A DNA stretch of 47,595 bases. Origin: an uncultured Prevotella sp. (GTDB taxonomy: Bacteria > Bacteroidota > Bacteroidia > Bacteroidales > Bacteroidaceae). This document shows, in pieces, positions 16,739 through 24,312 of this stretch. The notes beneath the pieces are model-generated. The model was not told where the DNA came from. It made no database searches and worked only from the letters and a program-made list of their open reading frames with translations. The position numbers and the translations under genes were made by a program. How positions within the stretch are numbered: position 1 is the stretch's first letter; each line of letters starts with the position of its first letter. The stretch is taken from positions 1 to 47,595 of the forward strand of contig CAMVOS010000019.1 of assembly GCA_947169185.1 (NCBI GenBank), given 5' to 3'.

Positions 16739-17695
16739 ATGAAGAAACTACATTTTACGACTTGGCTATTTTCTGCATTGCTGCTATTAACCGCATGCGA
16801 GGCAGACGATAACGACAAATTACCCACAGGAGATCCTGGTGGAAAAGAAAAAGCTGGTTCCGGCGCACTTGTCGTTACAAACAACGCATCCGAAGACCAA
16901 ACCAACAAGAACAAAAACGTTACTGGTAACAGCAGCTTGGATGACCGCTACGAGATTCCGCATATCGTTGGCGGAACGGACAACTATATCCTGATTCGTA
17001 GCACATCAGTATACGGTATCAACTACGTCATCGAGTGGAACAACACCAAAAAAGCACAGCGATGGACTGCATATCAAATGTATGAGGGCAATAGCGGCAC
17101 AGCATGGAATCGAAACAACTGGCAATCGACCGAATGGGGAGGCGACCCTTTCCAAATAGATCCCGACCTACCATCCTATGTCCGCACAGAGCTCAGCGAC
17201 TACAGAGGCTCAGGCTACACTCGTGGACATATTATAGCGTCACAAGACAGGGTTAACTCCAAAGAGGCCAACGAACAGACTTTTTACCTTTCAAACATGC
17301 ATCCTCAAAAATACGCTTACAATGGGGCGCCTGGCGTCTGGGGAGAAATGGAAAATTTCTTGAGAGGAAATTGGAACAAGCGTAACTTCCGCGATGTTTT
17401 ATACGTCGTAAAAGGCGGAACCATCAAGGATGGTCAAATCAAAGAATATGTGAAAAATCTTTTGGTTCCTCAGTATTTCTTTATGGCTACTGTATGCAAA
17501 ATCGGCAACACCTATAAAGGCGTAGCGTTTTGGTCAAATCACGACGAGCCCACCAAAACAGTAAAAAGCTGTCTAATCACCATCGACGAGCTGGAATCAA
17601 AAACTGGTATTGACTTCTTCTGCAATCTGCCAGACGATATTGAAACAGCTATTGAATCGGAGAAAGTTGACTATGAATTCTGGAAACTGAACTAA
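16739..17695 (+). CDS. DNA/RNA non-specific endonuclease lipoprotein (NUC1 family)
   Basis: 318 residues. The signal peptide ends in a lipobox (LLTAC, Cys 20), so the enzyme is probably anchored in the envelope facing outwards. After a polar linker (about 25-70) comes the beta-beta-alpha-metal nuclease domain. The catalytic segment is YTRGHIIASQDR (His 164), a variant of the usual DRGH, and the metal-ligand Asn is in TFYLSNMHPQ (about 186). A TRGH form is known in Bacteroidetes members, so activity is likely. Expected role is degrading extracellular nucleic acid for nutrients. No close promoter box was found in the short gap after the L31 terminator. Confidence 0.9.
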   Translation: MKKLHFTTWLFSALLLLTACEADDNDKLPTGDPGGKEKAGSGALVVTNNASEDQTNKNKNVTGNSSLDDRYEIPHIVGGTDNYILIRSTSVYGINYVIEWNNTKKAQRWTAYQMYEGNSGTAWNRNNWQSTEWGGDPFQIDPDLPSYVRTELSDYRGSGYTRGHIIASQDRVNSKEANEQTFYLSNMHPQKYAYNGAPGVWGEMENFLRGNWNKRNFRDVLYVVKGGTIKDGQIKEYVKNLLVPQYFFMATVCKIGNTYKGVAFWSNHDEPTKTVKSCLITIDELESKTGIDFFCNLPDDIETAIESEKVDYEFWKLN

Positions 17696-17732
17696 CACTT
17701 CCCGCTCGAAAAACCAAATAATTATTAATTTT

Positions 17733-17764
17733 TTTGGTGTTTTGCTCGTTAATTCGTATCTTTG
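17733..17764 (+). promoter_or_regulatory. Glutathione peroxidase-trxB promoter
   Basis: TTTG at 17733-17736 and TATCTTTG at 17757-17764, spacer 20 bases, 52 bases before the ATG at 17816. Confidence 0.7.
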
Positions 17765-17815
17765 TTGACTAGTAAAGATACGAATTATTTTATTTATATT
17801 ACATAACCCGAAAAA

Positions 17816-18364
17816 ATGAAGACAATTTATGATTTCTCTGTCAAGGACAGAAAAGGTAAGGACGTATCACTGAAAGAGTATGCCAATGAGGTTTTGCTAA
17901 TTGTCAACACGGCTACAAAGTGCGGTTTCACCCCACAGTATGACGAGCTGGAAGCCCTCTACAAGCAGTATCATAGCCAAGGATTCGAGATTCTCGACTT
18001 CCCCTGCAACCAGTTTGGTCAGCAGGCTCCTGGTACTGACGAGAGCATCCATGAGTTCTGTAAACTGAACTTTGGCACCGAATTCCCCCGCTTCAAGAAG
18101 GTGAAGGTCAACGGTGAGGACGCAGATCCGTTGTTCCTGTTCCTGCAAGAGCAGAAGGGTTTTGCCGGCTGGGACATGGAACACCCCATCGCCCATATTC
18201 TTGACGACATGCTTACCAAAGCCGACCCTGATTACAAGGAGAAGGCAGATATCAAGTGGAACTTCACCAAATTCCTCATCAACAAGAAAGGACAGGTCGT
18301 GGCCCGCTTTGAACCCACAGAAAAACTGGAGAATATTGCCAAACAGATAGAAGAACTTCTATAA
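17816..18364 (+). CDS. Glutathione peroxidase family (thiol peroxidase)
   Basis: 182 residues, thioredoxin fold. The catalytic residue is Cys 36 in NTATKCGFTPQY (a Cys, not Sec, enzyme). The partner Gln is in FPCNQFGQQAPG (about 66) and the Trp/Asn in WNFTKFLI. Such bacterial enzymes usually use thioredoxin rather than glutathione. The gene for thioredoxin reductase starts one base after the stop codon plus one, which supports that. Expected job is removal of hydrogen peroxide and lipid peroxides in the cytoplasm. No signal peptide. Confidence 0.95.
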   Translation: MKTIYDFSVKDRKGKDVSLKEYANEVLLIVNTATKCGFTPQYDELEALYKQYHSQGFEILDFPCNQFGQQAPGTDESIHEFCKLNFGTEFPRFKKVKVNGEDADPLFLFLQEQKGFAGWDMEHPIAHILDDMLTKADPDYKEKADIKWNFTKFLINKKGQVVARFEPTEKLENIAKQIEELL

Positions 18365-18365
18365 C

Positions 18366-19298
18366 ATGGAGCATACAAAATGTTTAATTATCGGCAGCGG
18401 ACCCGCAGGGTACACCGCTGCCATTTATGCTAGCCGTGCCAATCTGCAACCCATCGAATATTGCGGATTGCAGCCAGGTGGACAGCTGACACAAACCACC
18501 GAGGTAGAAAATTTCCCAGGTTATCCACAAGGCGTCGATGGCAACCAGATGATGATGGACCTCAGGGAACAGGCAGAGCGCTTTGGCACAGACATCCGCG
18601 ATGGTGAAATCACACGTGTCGACTTTTCTGGTCGCCCATACAAAGTTTGGGACGATGCTGGCAACGAGATAGAAGCCGACACAGTGATTATTGCCACAGG
18701 TGCATCAGCCAAGTACTTAGGGTTGCCCGACGAGACTAAATACAACGGTATGGGCGTCAGTGCCTGCGCCACTTGTGACGGATTCTTCTACCGCAAGAAG
18801 ACTGTAGCTGTCGTAGGCGGCGGCGACACAGCCTGCGAGGATGCCCTCTATCTCAGCGGATTAGCCCAAAAAGTGTATATGATTGTGCGCAAGCCCTTCC
18901 TACGTGCATCAAAGGTGATGCAGCAGCGCGTCATGGAGCGTGAGAATATCGAAATCCTGTTTGAACACAACACCCTGGGCCTCTTTGGTGAAAATGGCGT
19001 AGAAGGCGCACATTTGGTAAAACGCAAGGGCGAGGCTGATGAACAGTTGGTAGATATCCAAATCGACGGTTTCTTCCTGGCTATCGGACATAAGCCTAAC
19101 ACAGACATCTTCAAAGAGTGGCTGGAAACAGACGAAGTGGGCTATCTGAAGAAGATTGACGGTACGCCAAAAACTAAGATTCCTGGGGTATTCGTGGCAG
19201 GCGACTGTGCTGACCCCACCTACCGTCAGGCCATCAGTGCTGCAGGAACAGGCTGTCAGGCTGCCATCGAAGCCGAACGTTTCCTATTAAATTCCTAG
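18366..19298 (+). CDS. trxB: Thioredoxin-disulfide reductase
   Basis: 310 residues, FAD enzyme that passes electrons from NADPH to thioredoxin. The FAD motif is GSGPAG (10-15), the redox-active pair is CATC (134-137) and the NADP motif is GGGDTA (151-156). The C-terminal FAD motif is GVFVAGDCADPTYRQ. Length is normal. It starts one base after the stop of the peroxidase gene, so the two form an oxidative-stress operon. A TTTCCTAGAA repeat and a terminator follow. Confidence 0.97.
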   Translation: MEHTKCLIIGSGPAGYTAAIYASRANLQPIEYCGLQPGGQLTQTTEVENFPGYPQGVDGNQMMMDLREQAERFGTDIRDGEITRVDFSGRPYKVWDDAGNEIEADTVIIATGASAKYLGLPDETKYNGMGVSACATCDGFFYRKKTVAVVGGGDTACEDALYLSGLAQKVYMIVRKPFLRASKVMQQRVMERENIEILFEHNTLGLFGENGVEGAHLVKRKGEADEQLVDIQIDGFFLAIGHKPNTDIFKEWLETDEVGYLKKIDGTPKTKIPGVFVAGDCADPTYRQAISAAGTGCQAAIEAERFLLNS

Positions 19299-19352
19299 GT
19301 TTTCCTAGATTTTCCTAGAACATCCTAGAATTTCCTAGAATTTCCTAGAACC
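19290..19352. repeat. TTTCCTAGA decamer repeat
   Basis: Six near-identical units of TTTCCTAGAA or TTCCTAGGTT run from the last codons of trxB into the gap. Related CTAG words are coded in the dnaX linker at 36285-36335. Confidence 0.85.
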
Positions 19353-19364
19353 TCTAAAAATAGA

Positions 19365-19392
19365 AAAAGCCTCGCTTCACAGCGAGGCTTTT
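19365..19392 (+). terminator. Rho-independent terminator after trxB
   Basis: Perfect 12-bp stem (AAAAGCCTCGCT with AGCGAGGCTTTT) and a four-base loop. Confidence 0.92.
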
Positions 19393-19677
19393 CCATAAAA
19401 AACTAAATTAATCAACCATAAACCTTAACCATTAAAAATCTTCAAAGCCAATGAAAAGGGCAATGCCCTTTGTGAAAGAATCAGAAATGCGCTCATTTCT
19501 TTAAGACATTGCAAAGATAAAACATTTCGTCGAAAATAAGGTTTAGATAACATTAAAAATGGTTTAAAAATCGACAATTACACGTTTTTTAAACCTAATT
19601 TATCGTTTTTCAAACTAAAAACACACTTTTTAAGACTTTTTTGCTTGAAAAATTATCGTTTTTTGGAATAAAATCCG
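19393..19677. other. Gene-free AT-rich region upstream of the hybrid regulator
   Basis: Part of a 407-base gap (19299-19705). It contains a 7-bp hairpin AAAGGGC/GCCCTTT at 19455-19471 and otherwise AT-rich DNA with several TTTTTAAAC-like words. No gene or RNA fold was recognised. Confidence 0.6.
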
Positions 19678-19685
19678 TAACTTCG
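19678..19685 (+). promoter_or_regulatory. Near-consensus -7 box TAACTTCG
   Basis: One mismatch to TAnnTTTG, 21 bases before the ATG at 19706. A possible promoter of the hybrid regulator gene. Confidence 0.45.
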
Positions 19686-19705
19686 CAGCAATAAAATCTT
19701 CGAAG

Positions 19706-21373
19706 ATGGAACATTTAGACCTAATTATCTTCATATCTGTATGCTCCGTAGTAGCAATTACAGTCCTCATCAGATGGCTTTACGCGCGAAATACGCGTAT
19801 ACGCAATCAGATACAGATGAATTTCATCTTCAACAACATTACCCACGAATTGCTGACGCCCCTTACCATTATCTCTGCCTCTATTGAGAAGATACGCGAA
19901 GAGCATCCTGACAGCAAGCACGATTTAGACCTGGTGGACCTGAATATCCAACGTAGCGTACGTCTGCTGCAGCAAATACTGGAAACCAGCAAGATACAAG
20001 CTGGTGGATTGAAAATTCTGGTGAGTCAGGGCGACGTGATGCAATATATCTGCGAAACAGCACGCAGTCTGGAGCCGCTGATGGTACGCAAACACCTGAC
20101 ATTCACCATCAGTTGCAAGCCGGAAAGCATGATGGGATGGCTTGACACAGACAAGATGGATAAAATCATCTTCAACCTGCTGTCAAATTCAGCCAAATAT
20201 ACCAAAGAAGGCGGTTTTGTATCCCTGACTGTCAACACAAACAACCGTTTCGATCATGTCATCATACAGGTGAAAGATACTGGTATAGGCATTCCAAAGG
20301 ATAAGATGAAACACCTGTTCACGCGCTTCTACGATGGCGACTATCGCAACAATAGCACCTTTGGAACAGGATTAGGACTGGCTCTCACGCGCGATCTTAT
20401 ATATTATATGGGGGGTCGCATCACATGCGAGAGTGAAGAGGGACAAGGCACCACCTTTACCATTGAGATTCCTATCAACAAGGAATCCTTCTCTCCGTCA
20501 CAGATTGACGAGAAGCACCAGATGCAGATACAGATTCCCGAGAATAGCATCACAGACCTGCCACATGCTGAGAACCTGACGGAAAAGACAGTCCCTACCG
20601 CTGATGCCAATGCCTCACGCGTGCTGATTGTGGAAGATAATATCGAACTGCTCAGGCTTATGAAACGTCTGCTGCAACCCCGCTACCATGTTATGACAGC
20701 CAACGATGGTCGCGAGGCCCTTCAGTTAATCCAGACCAACAAGTTCGACATTGTGGTATCCGACGTCATGATGACCGAAATGGATGGCTACGAGCTAACC
20801 GACCATATTAAGCACAACGAGATATACGGCCACCTGCCCGTTATCCTGTTAACAGCTAAGACCACTGAAGAGGACCAGCAGAAAGCCCTGTTGACGGGTG
20901 CCGATGGCTTTATTACAAAACCGTTTAAGATACGTGACTTACAGCTACGTATCGACAACCTGATAGCCAACCGACAGCGCATTCTTTCCGATATATCGAC
21001 ACAGGCTGAAGAGGTCGAGGATACAATGAACCCTGAAGACAGGGAGTTCCTGGATCGTGCTGCACAGTGTGTTTACAAGAACATCAGCGATTCAGAATAC
21101 GACCGCGAGGCCTTCGCTGCCGATATGGGCACCAGCGTCAGCACGCTCTACAACAAGCTCAGGGAGCTGACAGGCAAGAGTATGGCCAACTACATTCGCG
21201 ACATCAGAATCCAGGAAGCCTGTAAGATTGCAAAGAATGAGCGGAACACACGTGTCAGCGATATTGCCTACCGTGTAGGCTTCCGCGATGCCAAATACTT
21301 TGCCACAGCCTTTAAACGCATTACAGGCAAACAGCCAAAAGAATATTTTACTGAGCTGCGCGATGAGAACTAA
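19706..21373 (+). CDS. Short hybrid histidine kinase-receiver-AraC regulator
   Basis: 555 residues. One N-terminal membrane segment (about 5-26), then a histidine kinase with phospho-acceptor His 47 (NNITHELLTPL), an N box (NLLSNSAKYT) and G boxes (DTGIGIP, GTGLGLAL). A receiver domain follows from about residue 307 (RVLIVEDNIEL) with its phospho-acceptor Asp in DIVVSDVMMTEMDGYE. The AraC-type HTH occupies about 445-553 (TSVSTLYNKLRELTGKS, then VSDIAYRVGF). It is organised like the hybrid two-component systems of Bacteroidetes but lacks their large periplasmic sensor domain, so the signal is unclear. It overlaps the convergent symporter gene by 26 bases. Confidence 0.92.
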   Translation: MEHLDLIIFISVCSVVAITVLIRWLYARNTRIRNQIQMNFIFNNITHELLTPLTIISASIEKIREEHPDSKHDLDLVDLNIQRSVRLLQQILETSKIQAGGLKILVSQGDVMQYICETARSLEPLMVRKHLTFTISCKPESMMGWLDTDKMDKIIFNLLSNSAKYTKEGGFVSLTVNTNNRFDHVIIQVKDTGIGIPKDKMKHLFTRFYDGDYRNNSTFGTGLGLALTRDLIYYMGGRITCESEEGQGTTFTIEIPINKESFSPSQIDEKHQMQIQIPENSITDLPHAENLTEKTVPTADANASRVLIVEDNIELLRLMKRLLQPRYHVMTANDGREALQLIQTNKFDIVVSDVMMTEMDGYELTDHIKHNEIYGHLPVILLTAKTTEEDQQKALLTGADGFITKPFKIRDLQLRIDNLIANRQRILSDISTQAEEVEDTMNPEDREFLDRAAQCVYKNISDSEYDREAFAADMGTSVSTLYNKLRELTGKSMANYIRDIRIQEACKIAKNERNTRVSDIAYRVGFRDAKYFATAFKRITGKQPKEYFTELRDEN

Positions 21374-22793
21374 TATATAATCCTGCAAAGGTCAGCAGTC
21401 CATTCAGCATCAGCAGTTCGTAACCGAAATGATAGCCCGTCATCTGCCCCACTCCATAGTCAATGGCATAGCATAGCAAGGGTGATGCCACCGCAATATA
21501 AGGTGTCAAGCGGTCGTTCACGCCTCGTTTGGTCAGTAATCCGTAGGCAAACAAGCCCAACAGAGGCCCATAGGTATACCCGCAGATAATGTAGATGGCA
21601 TCAATCAGACTGGTAGAATTGACCATCTTGAAAAACAGGATAAACAGCACGAAGATAGTACACATCGCCAGATGGACGTGTTTGCGAAGCTGTTCGTCAT
21701 CTTTTTGTTTTCTGATGTCCACACAATAGATGGTGGTCAGGGATGTCAGTGCAGAGTCGGCACTCGAGAACGAAGCTGCAACGATACCTAAAACGAAGAT
21801 AGAGGTGAGAGGTGAGAGGTAAGAGGTAATAGGTGAGAGGTGAGAGGTGAGAGAAATGTATTGTGGCAGCAGGTCATCCGATGTGGAAGGCAGAGGGATT
21901 CCCTTTTGCTGATACCACATCACGAGCAGTACGCCCAACGACAGAAACAGCATATTGGCAGGTAGAAAGGCTACGCCATAGGTACACATATCCTTCTGAG
22001 CTCCACGTAACGTCTTACAGGTCAAGTTCTTCTGCATCATATCCTGATCGACACCCGTCATGACGAGCACAATGAACACACCACTTAGGAACTGTTTCCA
22101 GAAGTTCTGCTTCGACACCCAGTCATCAAACACAAAGACGCGCGACAGTTCGCTTTGTCTGATGGCACTCACAGCATCGCCCATCGACAAGTTCAAATCC
22201 GTTGCCACCTTATATATAATAATAAGGAGAGCCGTAAACAGACACAGCGTCTGCAATGAATCCGTCCACACCAGCGTCTTGATGCCGCCTTTCCGCGTGT
22301 AGAGCCATATCAGTAGCACCAGTAGAACAGTAGTCACAGCAAATGGAATGCCCAGTGGCTCGAAGACGAAGCGTTGCAGGATGATACATACCACATAGAA
22401 GCGCACTGCTGCACCCGTCATCTTCGATAACAGGAAAAACCACGAACCCGTCTGGTGTGAGCGTGGTCCCAAACGCTGTCCCAGATAAGCATAAATCGAG
22501 GTCAGGTTCAGCTTATAATAGAGTGGCAACAACACAAAAGCCACCACTACATAGCCCAGAATAAAGCCCATACACGTCTGCAGGTAGTTCATCTGCGATG
22601 CCAGCACCATACCTGGCACACTGACAAACGTGATACCTGATATCGAGGCACCCACCATTCCAAAAGCAACCATATACCAAGGTGACTGACGGTCAGCCCT
22701 ATAGAATGTTTCATTGGTAGCCCGCCTTCCCGTCCACCTGCTGAAAGCAAAAAGCAGGGCAAAATACCCCAGTACAACAGCTATTATCATCAT
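21348..22793 (-). CDS. Sodium:solute symporter (SSS family)
   Basis: About 481 residues with some 13 membrane helices. Typical SSS segments are GMVGASISGITFVSVPGM near the N-terminus and FVLGIVAASFSSADSALTSL, the sodium-site helix. The longest frame starts at 22823, but a minus -7 box (TACCTTTG, 22803-22810) lies inside that extension. The Met codons at 22793 and 22790 are therefore more likely, which leaves almost no leader. The loop before the sodium-site helix (SLTSHLSPITSYLSPLTSIF) is coded by GAGAGGT-type repeats. The substrate is not predictable. The 3' end overlaps the hybrid regulator. Confidence 0.9.
   Translation of the reverse strand: MMIIAVVLGYFALLFAFSRWTGRRATNETFYRADRQSPWYMVAFGMVGASISGITFVSVPGMVLASQMNYLQTCMGFILGYVVVAFVLLPLYYKLNLTSIYAYLGQRLGPRSHQTGSWFFLLSKMTGAAVRFYVVCIILQRFVFEPLGIPFAVTTVLLVLLIWLYTRKGGIKTLVWTDSLQTLCLFTALLIIIYKVATDLNLSMGDAVSAIRQSELSRVFVFDDWVSKQNFWKQFLSGVFIVLVMTGVDQDMMQKNLTCKTLRGAQKDMCTYGVAFLPANMLFLSLGVLLVMWYQQKGIPLPSTSDDLLPQYISLTSHLSPITSYLSPLTSIFVLGIVAASFSSADSALTSLTTIYCVDIRKQKDDEQLRKHVHLAMCTIFVLFILFFKMVNSTSLIDAIYIICGYTYGPLLGLFAYGLLTKRGVNDRLTPYIAVASPLLCYAIDYGVGQMTGYHFGYELLMLNGLLTFAGLYISSHRAAQ
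21800..21854. repeat. GAGAGGT repeat inside the symporter gene
   Basis: Seven units of GAGAGGT, GAGGTAA or ATAGGTGA type, in frame, coding a Ser/Thr/Leu/Pro-rich loop. Nearly the same DNA occurs at 14047 and 27398. Confidence 0.9.
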
Positions 22794-22802
22794 AATTGTG
22801 TG

Positions 22803-22810
22803 CAAAGGTA
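22803..22810 (-). promoter_or_regulatory. -7 box TACCTTTG (minus) for the symporter
   Basis: Perfect box nine bases before the Met codon at 22793. It implies a near-leaderless transcript. Confidence 0.65.
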
Positions 22811-22854
22811 CAAAATAATGCATAATTCATCATGCATAATTCATAATTATTTTG

Positions 22855-22862
22855 TAATTTTG
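22855..22862 (+). promoter_or_regulatory. -7 box TAATTTTG for trpB
   Basis: TAnnTTTG box 32 bases before the ATG at 22895. The 22820-22850 stretch before it is a CATAATTCAT near-repeat. Confidence 0.6.
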
Positions 22863-22894
22863 CACGCGGTAATTATTCACCAACAACAAAAAAA

Positions 22895-24253
22895 ATGGCA
22901 AGACAGAAAAAATTCATCCTTCAGGAGAGCGAGATTCCCAAACAGTGGTACAACATCCAGGCTGACATGAAGAACAAGCCCATGCCGCCTGTCAATCCTA
23001 AGACCAAGGAGCCACTAAGTGTTGACGACCTGGCACACATCTTCCCACGTGAGTGCTGTGTGCAGGAACTGGATCAGACCAACCGTTGGATCGACATTCC
23101 TGAGGAGGTTCAGGAGAAATACGCCTTCTACCGCTCAACCCCGCTGGTACGTGCCTATGCCCTCGAAGAGGCTCTCGGCACACCCGCACACATCTATTTC
23201 AAGAACGAGTCGACCAACCCGCTGGGTTCCCACAAGATCAACTCTGCCCTGCCCCAGTGCTATTATGCCAAGCAGGAGGGAACCACCAATGTCACCACCG
23301 AGACGGGTGCCGGACAGTGGGGCATGGCGCTGAGCTATGCTGCCAAGCTGTTTGGCCTGGAGGCTGCCGTCTATCAGGTGAAGATCACCATGCAGCAGAA
23401 GCCCTACCGCTCTACGGTGATGCGCACTTTCGGTGCTGCCGTTACTGGTTCACCTTCGATGTCGACCCGTGCAGGTAAGGACATCATCACTCGCGACCCC
23501 ATGCATCCGGGTTCGCTGGGTACGGCTATCTCCGAGGCTGTCGAGCTGGCCACCACCACGCCCAACTGTAAGTACACGCTGGGCTCAGTGCTGAGCCACG
23601 TCACCCTGCATCAGACCATTATCGGCCTGGAGGCAGAGAAGCAGATGCAGATGGCTGGCGAATATCCTGACACCATTATTGCCTGCTTTGGTGGTGGTAG
23701 CAACTTCGGTGGTCTGGCATTCCCCTTCATGCGTCATAACCTGAGTGGCGAACGTCACACGGAATTCATTGCTGCTGAGCCAGATAGCTGTCCTAAGCTG
23801 ACTCGCGGACAGTTCCGTTACGACTTTGGCGACGAAGCAGGTTACACCCCACTGCTGCCGATGTTCACGCTGGGTCACAACTTCAAACCCTCGAACATCC
23901 ACGCTGGCGGACTGCGCTATCACGGTGCAGGAACCATCGTCAGCCAGCTGCTGAAAGACGGCCTGATGAAGGGTGTCGACATTCCTCAGCTCGAGACTTT
24001 CGAGGCTGGTATGCTCTTTGCCCGTACTGAGGGCATTATCCCCGCTCCCGAGAGCTGTCACGCTATCGCAGCCACCATCCGCGAGGCCAAGAAGTGCAAG
24101 GAAACGGGCGAGCAGAAGGTGATTCTCTTCAGCCTCAGCGGTCACGGACTCATCGATATGCCCAGCTACGAACAGTACATCAATGGCGACCTGCAGAACT
24201 ACACCGTCACCGACGAGATGATCGCAGCGAACCTCGCAGAACTCGACAAATAG
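22895..24253 (+). CDS. trpB: Tryptophan synthase beta chain, TrpB2 type
   Basis: 452 residues, longer than classic TrpB (about 400) and matching the TrpB2-like group. The PLP lysine is K114 in NPLGSHKINSA. The phosphate-binding Gly-rich loop is CFGGGSNFGG, and ETGAGQWG is the substrate-binding loop. It condenses indole with serine, or acts on a serine-like substrate. No trpA or other trp gene is adjacent, so it probably salvages free indole. It has its own promoter and a terminator shared with mfd. Confidence 0.95.
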   Translation: MARQKKFILQESEIPKQWYNIQADMKNKPMPPVNPKTKEPLSVDDLAHIFPRECCVQELDQTNRWIDIPEEVQEKYAFYRSTPLVRAYALEEALGTPAHIYFKNESTNPLGSHKINSALPQCYYAKQEGTTNVTTETGAGQWGMALSYAAKLFGLEAAVYQVKITMQQKPYRSTVMRTFGAAVTGSPSMSTRAGKDIITRDPMHPGSLGTAISEAVELATTTPNCKYTLGSVLSHVTLHQTIIGLEAEKQMQMAGEYPDTIIACFGGGSNFGGLAFPFMRHNLSGERHTEFIAAEPDSCPKLTRGQFRYDFGDEAGYTPLLPMFTLGHNFKPSNIHAGGLRYHGAGTIVSQLLKDGLMKGVDIPQLETFEAGMLFARTEGIIPAPESCHAIAATIREAKKCKETGEQKVILFSLSGHGLIDMPSYEQYINGDLQNYTVTDEMIAANLAELDK

Positions 24254-24278
24254 TAAATCAGTAAATCAATAAATCGGT
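24254..24278. repeat. GTAAATC short repeat
   Basis: Three to four units of AGTAAATC or ATAAATC follow the trpB stop. Similar words occur at 27886-27910. Confidence 0.7.
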
Positions 24279-24309
24279 AAACCCCACCTTCATGTTTGGT
24301 AGGGTTTAC
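24277..24309. terminator. Terminator between convergent trpB and mfd
   Basis: GTAAACCC (24277-24284) pairs with GGGTTTAC (24302-24309), with extra internal pairing, and T5 follows on the plus strand. Confidence 0.85.
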
Positions 24310-24312
24310 TTT

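Noticed and set aside
21800..21854. Repeat as a disrupting insertion in the symporter
   Set aside because: The repeat keeps the frame and sits in a loop; flanking helices are intact, so the gene is not broken.
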